Assembly (NCBI RefSeq): GCF_018991925.1 | Contig: NW_024737068.1 | Coordinates: 7,226,307-7,290,306 of the forward strand | DNA length: 64,000 nucleotides | Origin: Homarus americanus | Lineage: Eukaryota; Arthropoda; Malacostraca; Decapoda; Nephropidae | Direction of reading: 5' to 3' | In this document: piece after piece, positions 1-10,256 of the stretch | Layout of the letters: every line of letters starts with the position of its first letter | Position numbering within the stretch: the stretch's first letter is position 1 | Notes under the pieces: model-generated | Seen by the model: only the letters and a program-made list of their open reading frames with translations | The model's database searches: none | What the model was told of the DNA's origin: nothing | Made by a program: the position numbers and the translations under genes

Positions 1-634
1 CTCTCTGCCTCAGTTTGCAGTCGGGCTAACTCGAAAGTATTGACACCTTCTCGTGTGGTGCTCTTCCAAGCGTTACGGTGTGGAGTAATCGTCTCCCAGG
101 TGAGGGGGTCGATTTGGCACTTTTTCAAGTTTGTCTTAAGACTATCCTTATACCTTTTCAGTTGCCCGCCAGCGTTACGTTTACTATTCGTTAGGTGACT
201 GTAAGTACACGTAGCTGCTTTGGCAGTCTACTGTTGTCCATGCTGGTAACATAGCCAATCCAGCGTAGTAGTTCATGGATAATGATAGCCTTGATGCTCC
301 TATAGTTGGTGTCAGCAAGAACACTAGCATTTGTTCTCTTGTCTTCCCAGCGAACTTGGAGGATGGAACGTAGACTACGTTGGTGAAAGTTTTCAAGTGC
401 CTTGATGTGTCTCCTGTATGTGACCCATGTCTCGCTGCCATATAGCAGGGTGGGGAGGACCACTGCTCGATATATGTGTAACTTTGTAGATACTTTCAGC
501 TCCCTACAGCTGAAGATACGGTTTCGGAATCTGCCAAAGGCTTGAGATGCACATTTGATCCGATGCTGAGGCCCCCCCCCCCCCACACACACTGGAATGT
601 TGGTTGTGTTGTGGTGGTGAGTGCGTCGGTGCAT
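1..634 (-). pseudogene. LINE reverse transcriptase C-terminal fragment, frameshifted
   Basis: Read on the - strand, the open segment 634-191 contains the post-catalytic part of a non-LTR retrotransposon RT: a 'PTLLYGSETW' block, then 'HQRSLRSILQVRWEDKRTN' and 'ELLRWIGYV', the usual order for endonuclease/RT-type LINEs. It stops at 191-193, but the homologous reading resumes one frame over (NSKRNAGGQLKRYKD near 188-140, then TREGVNTFELARL near 55-15) and runs off the window edge, so a small indel near 190 broke the frame. The first residues up to about 575 (a poly-C run and 'HHHNTT') do not look like RT, so the fragment is also 5'-truncated. It is non-functional. The family is RTE-like or a related clade; I cannot decide which. 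Confidence 0.75.
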
Positions 635-719
635 CTCGTGGGCTCCTCGACAACAGGAGTTGGATGTTATATGGGTCAGAAGTCGACATGCCTAGTGTAG
701 GGAGTACAGGAGACAAGTA

Positions 720-1340
720 ATGGAACGACTTTGTTGGTTAAAGTTTACAAAGGAAGAGCTTAGAACTGAGGAATTTGACACCACCCATAAGCAGGGGAGT
801 TACCAAGGTTACGTCCTGTCCCCAACGTTATATAATTTATTCCGTTAATGGCAAAATACTGTCTAATGCTCGATGTGCAGATGATATTGCTCTTATTGAA
901 GATAGATAAGAGGCTCGACAACACAGATCAGCAGTTTAGTTGGGGGTTGGGGGGTAGACTAAATTTTATTTGTTAATGCTCTAAAAGACGGAGGTAATGT
1001 ATGTTTCCAAATAATAGAAGAAAAAATCCGGGATTAAACCTTATGGAAATCAACACAGATTTTATACATGTTTAAAATATTGTGAATTTGGGAAGTTACA
1101 TAAATTGTGATGATAGATGAAGAAAGATAATTTAAGAATAAGAATAAATTAAGCAACAACAGGATATAATAAACTTAAAGACCTGTTAAAAATGAGACAA
1201 TAATTCAAGTATGACAAAAACGCTGCTGAAATACAATATGGAATCAGGACTATCGTATGAGTCAGAGGGAGGTTAAAAGTCTTTGACATCTGGTGCTACG
1301 GGAAAATACTAAAGATAAATAACACCGAGAATAAGAAACA
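720..1340 (+). pseudogene. Heavily decayed LINE RT relic
   Basis: Scattered but ordered RT motifs are readable across several frames: 'YQGYVLSPTLYNLF' (about 800-840), 'ARCADDIALIED' (about 868-905, the catalytic YADD box with C for Y), 'LGSYIN' (about 1090), and 'FDIWCYGKILKI' (about 1280-1315, matching the FEMWCYRRMLKI block of LINE C-termini). Many stops and indels lie between them. This is an old insertion, opposite in orientation to the fragment at 1-634 and probably of a related family. No coding capacity remains. Confidence 0.6.
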
Positions 1341-1973
1341 AAAGCGGTAGTAAGACTGGCTACAGCAACGAGAAAAAAGAATAGAAATTTAAAGCAAAAA
1401 AAAAAAGATACTTAGCTACATTATAAAGGACGATGAGATATTGAGTGAAACAGGAGGTAGGAGGACGGGGGTGGGGGGACTTGAGGATAGCAGAAACTGG
1501 GCTGGATCAGTTGTCATGATCGTAATGACGGCTAACCTGTTAAACTAATGATCCATATTACGCTTACACGTCCACAAAACCTTCTGAGTCTCCTGAGAAC
1601 CTGTAAACCTTTTATTTCACCTATGATTAGCAGAGACTCCGATAATCATAGTGAAATTGTGGTAGGGAGGTTAACTGAGGAATGAGTTGATATTCCTGGA
1701 AAGGAAACTTTAAAATCTGCTCCACGGGTGTTGCAGCAAGGCGTTGCGTGTTGGGACCTGTTGCCATCCAACCTTTTGTTATCAATTTAATTCTTGCTTT
1801 TGATAGCTCAGTCAGAGCATTGTTTGTAAAGATAATAGTAGGGAATGAAACTGAGTTCATAGTCTCAGTTTCAAACGTCAGAGTGTTACAGTAACATAAT
1901 TCAGTGAAATGGTTGAGTACGTGGATTCTGTGACTTTAGGGGGGGTGGAAGGCGGCGGTTGCTTTTTTCAAAC

Positions 1974-2203
1974 CAGTCAGCGCCATGCTCCTCCACCCAC
2001 AGGTAGGTCACTCCACCTTCTCCGTGTTGTAATTCGCCATTTTTAAGTGATTTGACCTAACTATAGTTTGTTTGTACAAGTGTTAAAGTAACGTAGTTGA
2101 TGTGCTTTGAGTGAAGTATTTTATGTCCTTAGTTAATGTCCCTTTGAAACGTTGAGGTTCGTTATACACCGTCAGTCAGCGCCATGCTCCTCCACCCACA
2201 GGT
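1974..2203. repeat. Perfect 31-bp direct duplication 168 bp apart
   Basis: The same 31 bases, starting CAGTCAGCGCCATGCTCC and ending CCCACAGGT, occur at 1974-2004 and 2173-2203. The 168 bp between them holds no recognisable gene. It could be a recent segmental duplication of a short piece, or an unusually long target duplication around a small insertion. Confidence 0.7.
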
Positions 2204-4025
2204 CCCTAACGCAGTCTAGGCCGTGTCTGTAGCGTGAGTGACGCATCCACTAGTCTTGGGAGATGTCTGAGGTCCAGTGTAGTCGGGTGTCCCCTTGAAC
2301 CCCGACCGTCAGAAGCTCCACTGCCACCCATGGGCCCCATAGGGGGTAGTATCCCCCTAACGCCCAGCCCCTTTGGTGAACCCGGATCGTCAAACCCCCA
2401 AACAACTGCTAGCCCCATCATTGGCGGATGAGTACAGTACATAACTCGGTGGGGCTGTTGGTGTGGTGGTGTTAGTCCACCAGAATTATCGGAGTTTGTT
2501 GGAAGGTGTCACTTGGTGATGAGACTCCCAGGGCGGTCCCTGGAGTATTGCCCCTGAGGTATTGAGTGTTGTACTGGCAGGTGCCACTGGTTTTATTTGT
2601 ACTAAGGTGCTGTAAGAGTTTATGTGCGTTTTGGTGTGGGTACACCCAGTAGTGGTGCAAGTAAATTGAGCCTGAGGGCATGGTACCAGGAGTTCCTACT
2701 TTGGGTGCATACAACGTCTTTTCTGTAACCATTTTTGTGTTTCAATAAACATTGTATTTGTATGTGGGTCTTTGATTCGCCTATAGTATTCACCGTTGTT
2801 CTTTCCCTAATACTCGATACTATATTTACATGTACCCATGGGCCTTCCACTCACGTCACGCTACCAATTCAGAGTATCAACGTAAGTAGTAAGAGTGCCA
2901 AGACCTTACAGGGTGGCCTCGGTGGCCCAGCAGTAAGAGTAGCAGCCCCCGCACGTACACAGTAATAATAAAAGCTGTGGTCCCCGGAGAGTTACATGAT
3001 GTTAGAGGATAGATAAAGATTTACATTATTTGCTAATGTTCTTCAGATAAATGTACAGCATTTATCAGGTGCGTTCAAGAGAGCTGCAGCACCGGGAAGG
3101 CATTTATGTAATTATTATCGCTTTTGTTCAGTTTGTATTCGTATTATTCTGTTTTCATTTCAATTTCCCGAAGAGTTAAATTTGAGGACCATGGCTGCAT
3201 CTTAATTAATTGGAGTTAGTTTAGATTAAGTGGGAGGCAGATTAAGTTAGGTTGGGGTCAGATTAGGTTAGGGGTCATATTAGGCCGAGATAGGCTGTGA
3301 TTTGGTCGTAAAACCTTGCATCACAACTGCTCAGAAACTCTCACAAGCAAACTGAAAATTTCACACTCTCTGGGTAGGTGGGGGTAAGTTAGGGTATTAT
3401 ACCGCTAGGGTCAGATCATGTTAAGTTTTAAGATGGGCAACATTAAGTGAGATTTCGTCCCTCAGGTCAGCATCAAAACAATCTTTAGAATTATTCACAC
3501 CTTTAAGCCAGGGGAGATTAAGCTAATATATAGACCACGGTTAGTTTAGGTACGCGCGCTACATGGCATTTCGACCATCGTGTTTACGTCACAGATTTCT
3601 ATACAACAAACGACCAAAATCTTTTTGCGTCTGCTTATAAAGGGATCTCTGTTCCTTTGCCAAATGATCAGGGTAAACTTATGTTTTTGTCTACTGGGTC
3701 ACCACTGACTACCAGGCGAGAGAAGATTTTGTTGTCTGTACTGCACCTTGATCGGTCGTCACTGTCTGGCTGCGACTCAGTATTATCAGCTTGCCTCGTG
3801 TGGGCAAGTTGTATTGTTCCCCTACACTTTTACGCTGTTGTAACTTTCCTGGTTCCTGGAAGAGATGAAAAGCGAAAAAACTCCCAGCGAGACAAAATAT
3901 TCTGTAATAAGTAGTAGTAATTGTGCCAATTCACAAATATAAGAGAAAAATTATTCTTACAGTTATAAGTATTAGTAACATGTCTATTTCTCTGAATAGT
4001 GTCAGGAAAATATTCTCTATATTAT

Positions 4026-4028
<3 letters not shown>
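2204..4028. other. Unassigned sequence
   Basis: No gene or element is recognised. 2290-2440 is GC-rich and opens ORFs on both strands that look like composition effects. 3220-3420 is rich in TTAGG/GTTAGG-like words. The ORF at 3657-3914 has no recognisable domain. Confidence 0.4.

Positions 4029-4102
<74 letters not shown>
4029..4102. repeat. (TA)n followed by (TG)n microsatellite
   Basis: Uninterrupted alternating TA from 4029 to about 4092, then GT to about 4102. The Tyr-Ile ORFs crossing it are artefacts of the repeat. Confidence 0.97.
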
Positions 4103-5286
4103 AATAAGAAATTTCAATGTAATTTCAAACGCTGTACCATTGGCGATACTGAGTTCGAGGTCGTCTGAGGGAAGAGAGCGCTCCTGCACGTAGTGAGAGC
4201 TTTTGGAACTAGGCCTATGCGATATTAAATGTAGTTTACTGAATTAATAAAGATGCGATTCATGAAGTTACGGGACTATTATTAAATTTGAAATTATTAT
4301 AGATCGTTTATCATTCTGACTAATGTTACGGGTGTCCCAAGAAAGTTATTAGTTAGGCGGAAAATATGTCACGTAGGCCTAGGCTACCACCTTGGGTAGA
4401 CACGAGGCTGGCTGGCTCTCAGTCAGACGACAGCTGTCGAACAGAGAGGGCAGACTGTGCGTCAGAGAGGACGAAACGGTCACGTGGTCTAGTCACCTGT
4501 GTTGCGCTATTGCAGTATAACAAGTAAGTCTCATTCGATCTCAGATAGGGGTTAAATAGGGAAGTGATAAAGTTAACAAGAGCTAACAGTGAGTTCATTT
4601 CAGGGTTTCCATCAGAACCCACTTGACTGCGAGAGATTGACGGTGAGAGAGATTGACTGCCGTTGATGATTGATGATTGGCGATTGTCGCAGTTGGAACG
4701 ATCAGCGCAGGCTTGTCACTGGTTAGCGGGGTTAGCAAAGGATCTCTTGAGTGAACTAGTGCTCCCGACAACTAAAACGACACGGGACCAGCATCAGCAT
4801 TGGGTGATCAGTTCTTACCACCTGGGTGCACAACACCACGTGTCTTCGGTCAGCTAGAAGTGTTACCTACTGGCCAGGGTCACCTGCTGGCGTTCTCTCT
4901 TCCCGCCCATGGACGCACTGAGAGTACACTGAGGCTATCTGAGTAAATTAATGGTCACACACCGAGACCAGGAGTCTAGGGGATACCTAGAGAAACATTT
5001 TATCTCCCTTATTACGGGTGTATGTTGAGTTGGGTGAAGCATGGTTCACGGGTATTGGTGGACCCAGTAACAGTGATAATATTTTCGTGTGTAGTTTAAT
5101 ATTTCTTAAATAATTTTGATAGTGTTGTTTTTTAATGTTTGTGTCACTAATTGAAACCAGAGTGATACTGTGATTTAGTTCCTTAAATGCATTTAATTTT
5201 TCTTTATAATTCCGATCTCAGGAATAACCTTTGTTCCCCAGAGGAGTGTTTAAGTTAGGTTAGGAAGTGTGCATCTGTTGGGGTAA
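4103..5286. other. Unassigned sequence
   Basis: No gene recognised. The short ORFs at 4419-4622 (-) and 4663-4857 (+) show no domain or signal. The segment 5205-5280 partly resembles 5560-5650 (both carry TTCCCCAGAG...GGTGTT/GAGTGTT then GTGTGCATNTGTTG), so the tandem array described next has a wider duplicated context. Confidence 0.4.
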
Positions 5287-5490
5287 TATAATTTTGTTGA
5301 GTGCCCTGAAGGCATATTCAGGGTGGAGTTAATAAGTTTTTATTTTTTTATACCACTTTCTCAGTGCTGGATATAATTTTGTTGAGTGCCCTTAAGGCCT
5401 ATTCATTGTAGAGTTATTAATTTCTTATTTTTTTAATACCATTTTCTCAGTGATTCATATTATTTTGTTGAAAGCCCTTAAGGCCTGTTT
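5287..5490. repeat. 85-bp tandem repeat, about 2.4 copies
   Basis: Units start at 5287, 5372 and 5458 with TATAATTTTGTTGAGTGCCC-like heads followed by TNAAGGC and an AT-rich body. Spacing is 85 and 86 bp. The third copy is partial. Confidence 0.8.
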
Positions 5491-6086
5491 CATGTGTGCA
5501 AGCAACAATTCTTAATACTTTGAATTTATTGTTGTCTAATGAGGCATTGTCTGAGTTTCTGATAATTGCAATATCATGCATAACTTTTATTCCCCAGAGT
5601 GGTGTTTTAAGTTCAGGTTAAGAGGTGTGCATATGTTGGTGTACCATTATTTGATTGTGTCTGTAGTGTTGGAGGGAATATAAGTGTCTAAATTTTACAG
5701 TGTGTCTCATTCATCCCAGTCACAGATGCTATCCTTCCACGGGTCACGGAGAATTCATTTTGTTTAGTAAATTTAAATGTTCTTGTGCTGGTTCGGGTTT
5801 TTCTCTCAAAGGGGCGCTTCCACTGCAATTTCCATCTAATAATTAATAAACCCCAAGTCAAGTGAGAAATTTAATGTCCAGTAATTCCGACTCTCTTCAA
5901 CTAAACGCTTTTTTTCTGTGTTTCCAAGCAAATTATTGGTCATTTTGAAATTTATTTTTCATATTGACAATATATAATGCAGTGCAGTGTTGATTTAAAG
6001 AAAATAATCTTGAATTACACCAAGAGAACTAAAATTTTATGAGTGAAATAGCACCATGGGGTGACTTCTCTTCCACCCCAATGCCT
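5491..6086. other. Unassigned AT-rich sequence
   Basis: No coding or element signal, apart from the 5560-5650 segment that echoes 5205-5280. Confidence 0.4.
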
Positions 6087-6690
6087 TGTTACGAACCCCT
6101 CCACCCAGCACTACGAACCACGCCATCTATTGTCCTGATCTACCTACCCAGCACCACGAGCAACGCCATCTAGGGACGAGACACGAGTATGACTCGTCTT
6201 AGTTAACACTCCGGGGTTTCCCTTCTCCATATCCTGGTTGTTGCGTCACTTCCTCCAAGTCTTCTTTGTGAGCTCCAATTCGAGGAGAGAGGACTTGGCT
6301 CTGGGAAGTGACCACAGGATCATCTATCCTCTAAACCTACGGTGCAGTGACTACCTACCGTCTTCTACAATACTCAGCCTTACTCGTCAGCCATCTCAGC
6401 TCCTCACTTAAGTATTTGTATCTTGTATTGCCTCCCCCACGTCCACTTGCTTCAAGATTGTTTTATGTTTTATTAATATGTATATACTGTTAATGTTTAG
6501 GTTAAGTTTGGTTAAGGGTAATTTATAAGCTGAATATTTTGTTAAGGGATTTATGGTACTCTATTATACACAACGAAAACTCGCATCCTTTGTCTACCCT
6601 TTTATAGTCCGATTGTCTTTGTTTTTTGTTTTTTGTTACCTGTTGGGATCTGGGTAGACGTATAACTATATTCTAAATCCCCTTCTCCTC
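6087..6690 (+). mobile_element. LTR-like repeat, copy 1 (3' end lost)
   Basis: It starts TGTTACGAACC and runs colinearly with the solo LTR at 7393-7951, through shared blocks such as CACGCCATCTATTGTC, TCTCCATATCCTGGTTGTTG, GACTACCTACCGTCTTC and TGTCTACCCTTTTATAGTCC. It has a 22-bp extra block near the 5' end, and it diverges after AAATCCCC near 6685, so the terminal CGTAACA is missing. Same orientation as copy 2. Confidence 0.75.
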
Positions 6691-6878
6691 CACCCCCATT
6701 CTAATTCCCATCATCATCGTCATCCAGGAGCCTTCTACATACACACCTCAAAGTAAGTGTACTTTTCTACCTTTTTTGTTGAATTTAGGCAATTTTCGGT
6801 GAGCTAGAACCATTTACCCAAAAACCCATTGAAACAATGGTTTCGGTTAACGAGCAACCTGCTGAAACGGATTGTGCT

Positions 6879-7316
6879 CAGCAAAGAGTACATTAAATTG
6901 GGGGATGAAATCCTTGGATAATTCTAAATCACAATGTCTAGTAAAATGTCAGATTCTGCATAGTTTCCATGTTACAAAACATTTAAACACAAATTAATCA
7001 TAGTCCAGGCATTCTGGAATGCGTCAGACAATCAATGATACGGCATGAACAGGCCTGCATTGAGGAGGAATGGGGCAAGTTTGAACATTTCCTTTAGGCT
7101 GTAGCAACGAGGGGTCACACTGTAGAGATCTGTGAATAAATTATTACAAAAACCTACGGGGGTTTCACATCAAATTCACTCTCATTAATACAACATCTTA
7201 AATGTATTGTAACATGGAAACTATGCACAATCTGACATTTTACCATAGAGACATTGTGGTTTAGAATTATCCAAGGATTTCATCCTCCAATTTAATGTAC
7301 TCTTTGCTGAATCACC

Positions 7317-7321
<5 letters not shown>
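6879..7321 (+). mobile_element. Mariner-derived MITE with about 110-bp terminal inverted repeats
   Basis: The arm 6879-6988 (CAGCAAAGAGTACATTAAAT...TTTCCATGTTACAAAACATTTAA) is repeated in inverse at about 7198-7309. The right outer end reads CACCCTGTG and is followed directly by TATATA, consistent with TA-target Tc1/mariner insertion. The left outer end has decayed. The interior retains the last residues of a transposase (7041-7097). A second half-copy lies at 55354-55526. Confidence 0.7.
7041..7097 (+). pseudogene. Mariner/Tc1-type transposase C-terminal remnant
   Basis: Inside the MITE, one frame reads 'QACIEEEWGKFEHFL' followed by a stop at 7095-7097. Many IS630/Tc1/mariner transposases end in the pattern CI-x-x-x-G-G-H-F-E-H. 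Only about 18 residues survive and the upstream frame is broken. It shows that the MITE is a deletion derivative of an autonomous element with its coding strand on +. Confidence 0.55.

Positions 7322-7392
<71 letters not shown>
7322..7392. repeat. (TA)n microsatellite, left part
   Basis: An alternating TA tract that continues as 7952-7965 on the other side of the solo LTR, so the LTR inserted into it. Confidence 0.95.
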
Positions 7393-7396
<4 letters not shown>

Positions 7397-7951
7397 ACGA
7401 ACCACGCCATCTATTGTCATGATCTACCTACCCAGCACCACGAGCAACACCATCTAGGGACGAAACCCGATTATGACTACTCTTAGTTACCACTCCTGGG
7501 TTTCCCTTCTCCATATCCTGGTTGTTGCGTCACCTCCTCAAAGTCTTCCTCATCAGCTCCAGCTCGATGAGAGTTCAGTTCACTCTGGGAAGTGACCACA
7601 GGATCACCTATCCTGGAAACCTACGGCACAGTGACTACCTACCGTCTTCTACAATACTCAGCCTTACTCGTCAGCCATCTCAGCTCCGCACTTAAGTATT
7701 TGTAATCTTATATTGCCTCCCCGCCTCCACCTTGCTTCAAATTATTGTATGTTGTATAAATATGGTTAAGGGTAAATTATAGAAAGCTGAATATTTTGTT
7801 AAGGAATTTATGGTACTTTATTATACACAACAAAAACTCGCATCCTTTGTCTACCCTTTTATAGTCCGATTGTCTTTGTTTTTTTTATTGTTGTTGCCTG
7901 TTGGGATCTGGGTAGACTTTTAACTATATTCTAAATCCCCAACTCGTAACA
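7393..7951 (+). mobile_element. Solo LTR of an LTR retrotransposon
   Basis: A 559-bp unit that begins TGTTACGA and ends TCGTAACA: a perfect 8-bp terminal inverted repeat with the TG...CA ends diagnostic of LTRs. It is flanked on both sides by (TA)n, so a 4-5 bp ATAT-type target duplication is present but cannot be distinguished from the microsatellite. It is colinear with 6087-6690. It contains a TATAAATA box near 7757. No internal gag-pol region is attached. Confidence 0.8.
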
Positions 7952-7956
7952 ATATA

Positions 7957-8001
<45 letters not shown>

Positions 8002-8125
8002 TAACGGTTTATTGAAAGAGCTTGGCAGCCAGAAGGCTGAAAATATACAGTTACATATTTGGGGAATGGGTTTCGAATTACAAATAATATACAAGTAACA
8101 TAAGTGACACAAATAAGACATATAA
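7952..8125 (-). mobile_element. (TAA)n plus 5'-truncated LINE family B tail
   Basis: On the - strand the sequence reads ...CTTGTATATTATTTGTAA...CTGTATATTTTCAGCC..TGGCTGCCA...CAATAAACCGTTAATTATTATT. It matches the 3' UTR of the LINE at 15460-17130 and passes directly into (ATT)n (7966-8001). The simple repeat is therefore the 3' tail of the element. Only about 120 bp of the LINE remains. Confidence 0.75.
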
Positions 8126-8404
8126 TAACTAGATATATATATGTGTGTGTGTGTGTGTGCACCTGAAAATTACAGAACTTAACCAATCCACCTGTCGTTT
8201 ACTCATGCACAGGGTAACATGAGACAAAAATTATTTGAATTTAGATCATAATTGGTTCTGGGTCACGGAAAGGTCAGTTCGGCAGCAAGTGATGGGAGGT
8301 CACAGAATGGGTGCTTTTTGTATACATTTTTTTTATTATTTCTGTATTTGTGTATTTCACTCTTTGTCTCCATTCCTTCTTTCTGTAGAATTAAGGATAG
8401 TACT

Positions 8405-8470
8405 CGCTCAAGTGTGTGTGTGTGAGTGTGTACGTGTGTGTGTGCGTGTACGTGTGTGTGCGTGTGTGTC
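8405..8470. repeat. (GT)n-rich microsatellite
   Basis: Interrupted GT dinucleotides with GA, AC and GC interruptions. A shorter (AT)n(GT)n run sits at 8133-8160. Confidence 0.9.
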
Positions 8471-8590
8471 AGGCGTATTGTGAACGCTACCACTTGTACA
8501 AAAAGATGTGGAATTCGATGTGAGAGATCTGTATGTTGACGTAACCCAGCAAGGTCATGCCGTTCAGTAATCCACACATTCCCTTCTCAA

Positions 8591-8963
8591 GGGGGGACCG
8601 GTGGTAGAAGCGGTACCGTTCTTGCCTCGCAAGCGAGATGTCACAGTTTCGATTCCCAGGCTGGTGGAAGTTGTTTGGACTTACTTCCTAGCCCCCATTA
8701 GTCCCTGTTCACCTAGCAGTAAAGTAGGTACCTGTTGTAAGTCGAAAGTTGCGAATTCGTGTTCAGGGACAAGTTGTTGGAACTTCCAATAACTTGATGA
8801 CTCTTCAGGCTTCTACGCCCTTGACTCTTCAGGCTTCTACGCCCTTAACTCGTGAGACATAAAGGCAAGCATGAACTTAGCATGCTTCCCTGTTGGGCAC
8901 TGTAAACGCTTCTGCGCTTCACCTTACACAAGGCTGTAGGGGAGTGCCCCCCAAAATAAAAAA
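8591..8963 (+). mobile_element. tRNA-derived SINE with a LINE-type 3' tail
   Basis: The head (8594-8668) resembles a tRNA: an A-box-like GGTGGTAGAAGCGG, an anticodon-arm-like CTTGCCTCGCAAG, and a good B box, GTTTCGATTCCC (8645-8657). A body follows, then two tandem copies of GACTCTTCAGGCTTCTACGCC, then a tail (8822-8963) nearly the same as the 3' end of the LINE fragment at 26654-26788. The tail includes a 7-bp stem hairpin at 8867-8887. The layout (pol III promoter head, body, LINE tail) is that of a SINE mobilised by the LINE's reverse transcriptase. Confidence 0.8.
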
Positions 8964-9605
8964 TCCCTTCTCAGTGTGGAGAGTTTTGACCCATATTGTC
9001 TCTCCGGTAATGGAGGACACTGGGCGCGTCATTTCAAATTATTTTCTTATCTTTAGGACGCCATCACCACCTTTTCTTCCTCTGATTATTGCTGATGCCC
9101 GTAATACGACGCGAATAACATTGTCTTAAGATTGCAGTGTATATTGAAGGCCTCGCCATGATCACCACCGATCATCTGATGTTTGTTTACACGATGACGT
9201 CACAACTGACATACCCGACCAATGTGGTTTTTGTTTGTCTTAATGACGTCATCAGTGGCGCCTTCCTGTTAGTGCTAATTTTGATCCTGATCTGAAAGTA
9301 AAGAGTAACGCAGCGATCATCTGGAGGACATCATAGTGTTAGCCTCCAAGGCACTTTAGGTTTCAACTTTTTATCAACATACATCGCAGGAGAGACCAGC
9401 GGTGGTAGTCAAGAGACAACTTGATCAAGTCACTCCAGAATGGTGGTAATAAAATAGGTGGTGGCATCCTATCGCTAGTCGGACGGGCACTGCATTGCTC
9501 CGGAGGACCACCTGCTCCTTGAGGCTCGTGGCATTTAAGTTGACAGTGATTGATCTTAAGCTACATAAGCCTGGACTCGTTATAAGATCGCTCGGTCAGT
9601 GAGTT
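8964..9605. other. Unassigned sequence with two TGACGTCA-like sites
   Basis: No gene seen. GATGACGTCA occurs near 9194 and AATGACGTCA near 9242, close to CRE-type palindromes, but nothing transcribed can be attached to them. Confidence 0.35.
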
Positions 9606-9609
9606 AGTT

Positions 9610-9855
9610 AATCAGTCAGTCACTATACCACCCACCACACCTCCCACTATACCACTCACCACCCTACCAACTATACCACACACTACACCACCCACCACAC
9701 CACCTACCACAACACCCACCACACCACACTACACCACCCACCACACCACACCACACCAACCAACCAACCAATATATCACCCACCTACCACACCACACCAC
9801 TCTACCAATTTTACCACCCATTACACCACTCACCACTCCACACCGCCAACTATAC
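9610..9855. repeat. ACC-rich imperfect minisatellite
   Basis: Degenerate tandem CCACCACACCAC/CTACCAC units, depleted in G on the + strand. Confidence 0.85.
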
Positions 9856-9989
9856 CGTCCAACAAACTAGTAACGTGAGGTGGTTGGGTGGTGTAGTGGA
9901 TGTGAGAGTCGCCACACTTGACAATTAAAGTTTCCTCCCAAGAAATCGATTTTTTTTTAGTTGAGCTGATCAGTAGAGGAAGGAGGTTT

Positions 9990-10240
9990 GGAGAGATCTA
10001 AAGTCTCAGAGTCTTGCCTTAAGATGAGTGATCTAAGGACGTATCTAACTTGTTGTCTTAGGTTACGACATAAACATGAATTCTCTAAAGATATCTAAGT
10101 TAACATTTTCCTCCTTCTAACTTGATGATCTAACAACGTAATTAACTTGTTGTCTTAAGTTACGACAAAAACATGGATTCTCAGAGATACCCACGTTAAG
10201 TTTGTCTCTAACTGGAGATGTGAGCATGTAGGGAGAGGGA
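9990..10240. repeat. About 100-bp satellite, left block
   Basis: Two units (from about 10024 and 10122) share GATCTAANNACGTA, AACTTGTTGTCTTA and GTTACGACANAAACATG. Further units of the same repeat follow the LINE at 12245-12450, so the LINE split one array. Confidence 0.75.
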
Positions 10241-10256
10241 TAGGGCATATCAAGTT

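Noticed and set aside
2206..2442. Pro/Gly-rich ORFs on both strands
   Set aside because: A GC-rich stretch opens several frames; no start context or domain.
3657..3914. 85-codon ORF
   Set aside because: No domain, signal peptide or splice context that I can defend.
8591..8668. Functional tRNA gene
   Set aside because: Boxes A and B are present, but acceptor-stem pairing is poor and it is fused to a LINE tail; a SINE head explains it better.
9185..9255. CRE-type promoter pair
   Set aside because: Two TGACGTCA words alone, with no transcript or TATA nearby.
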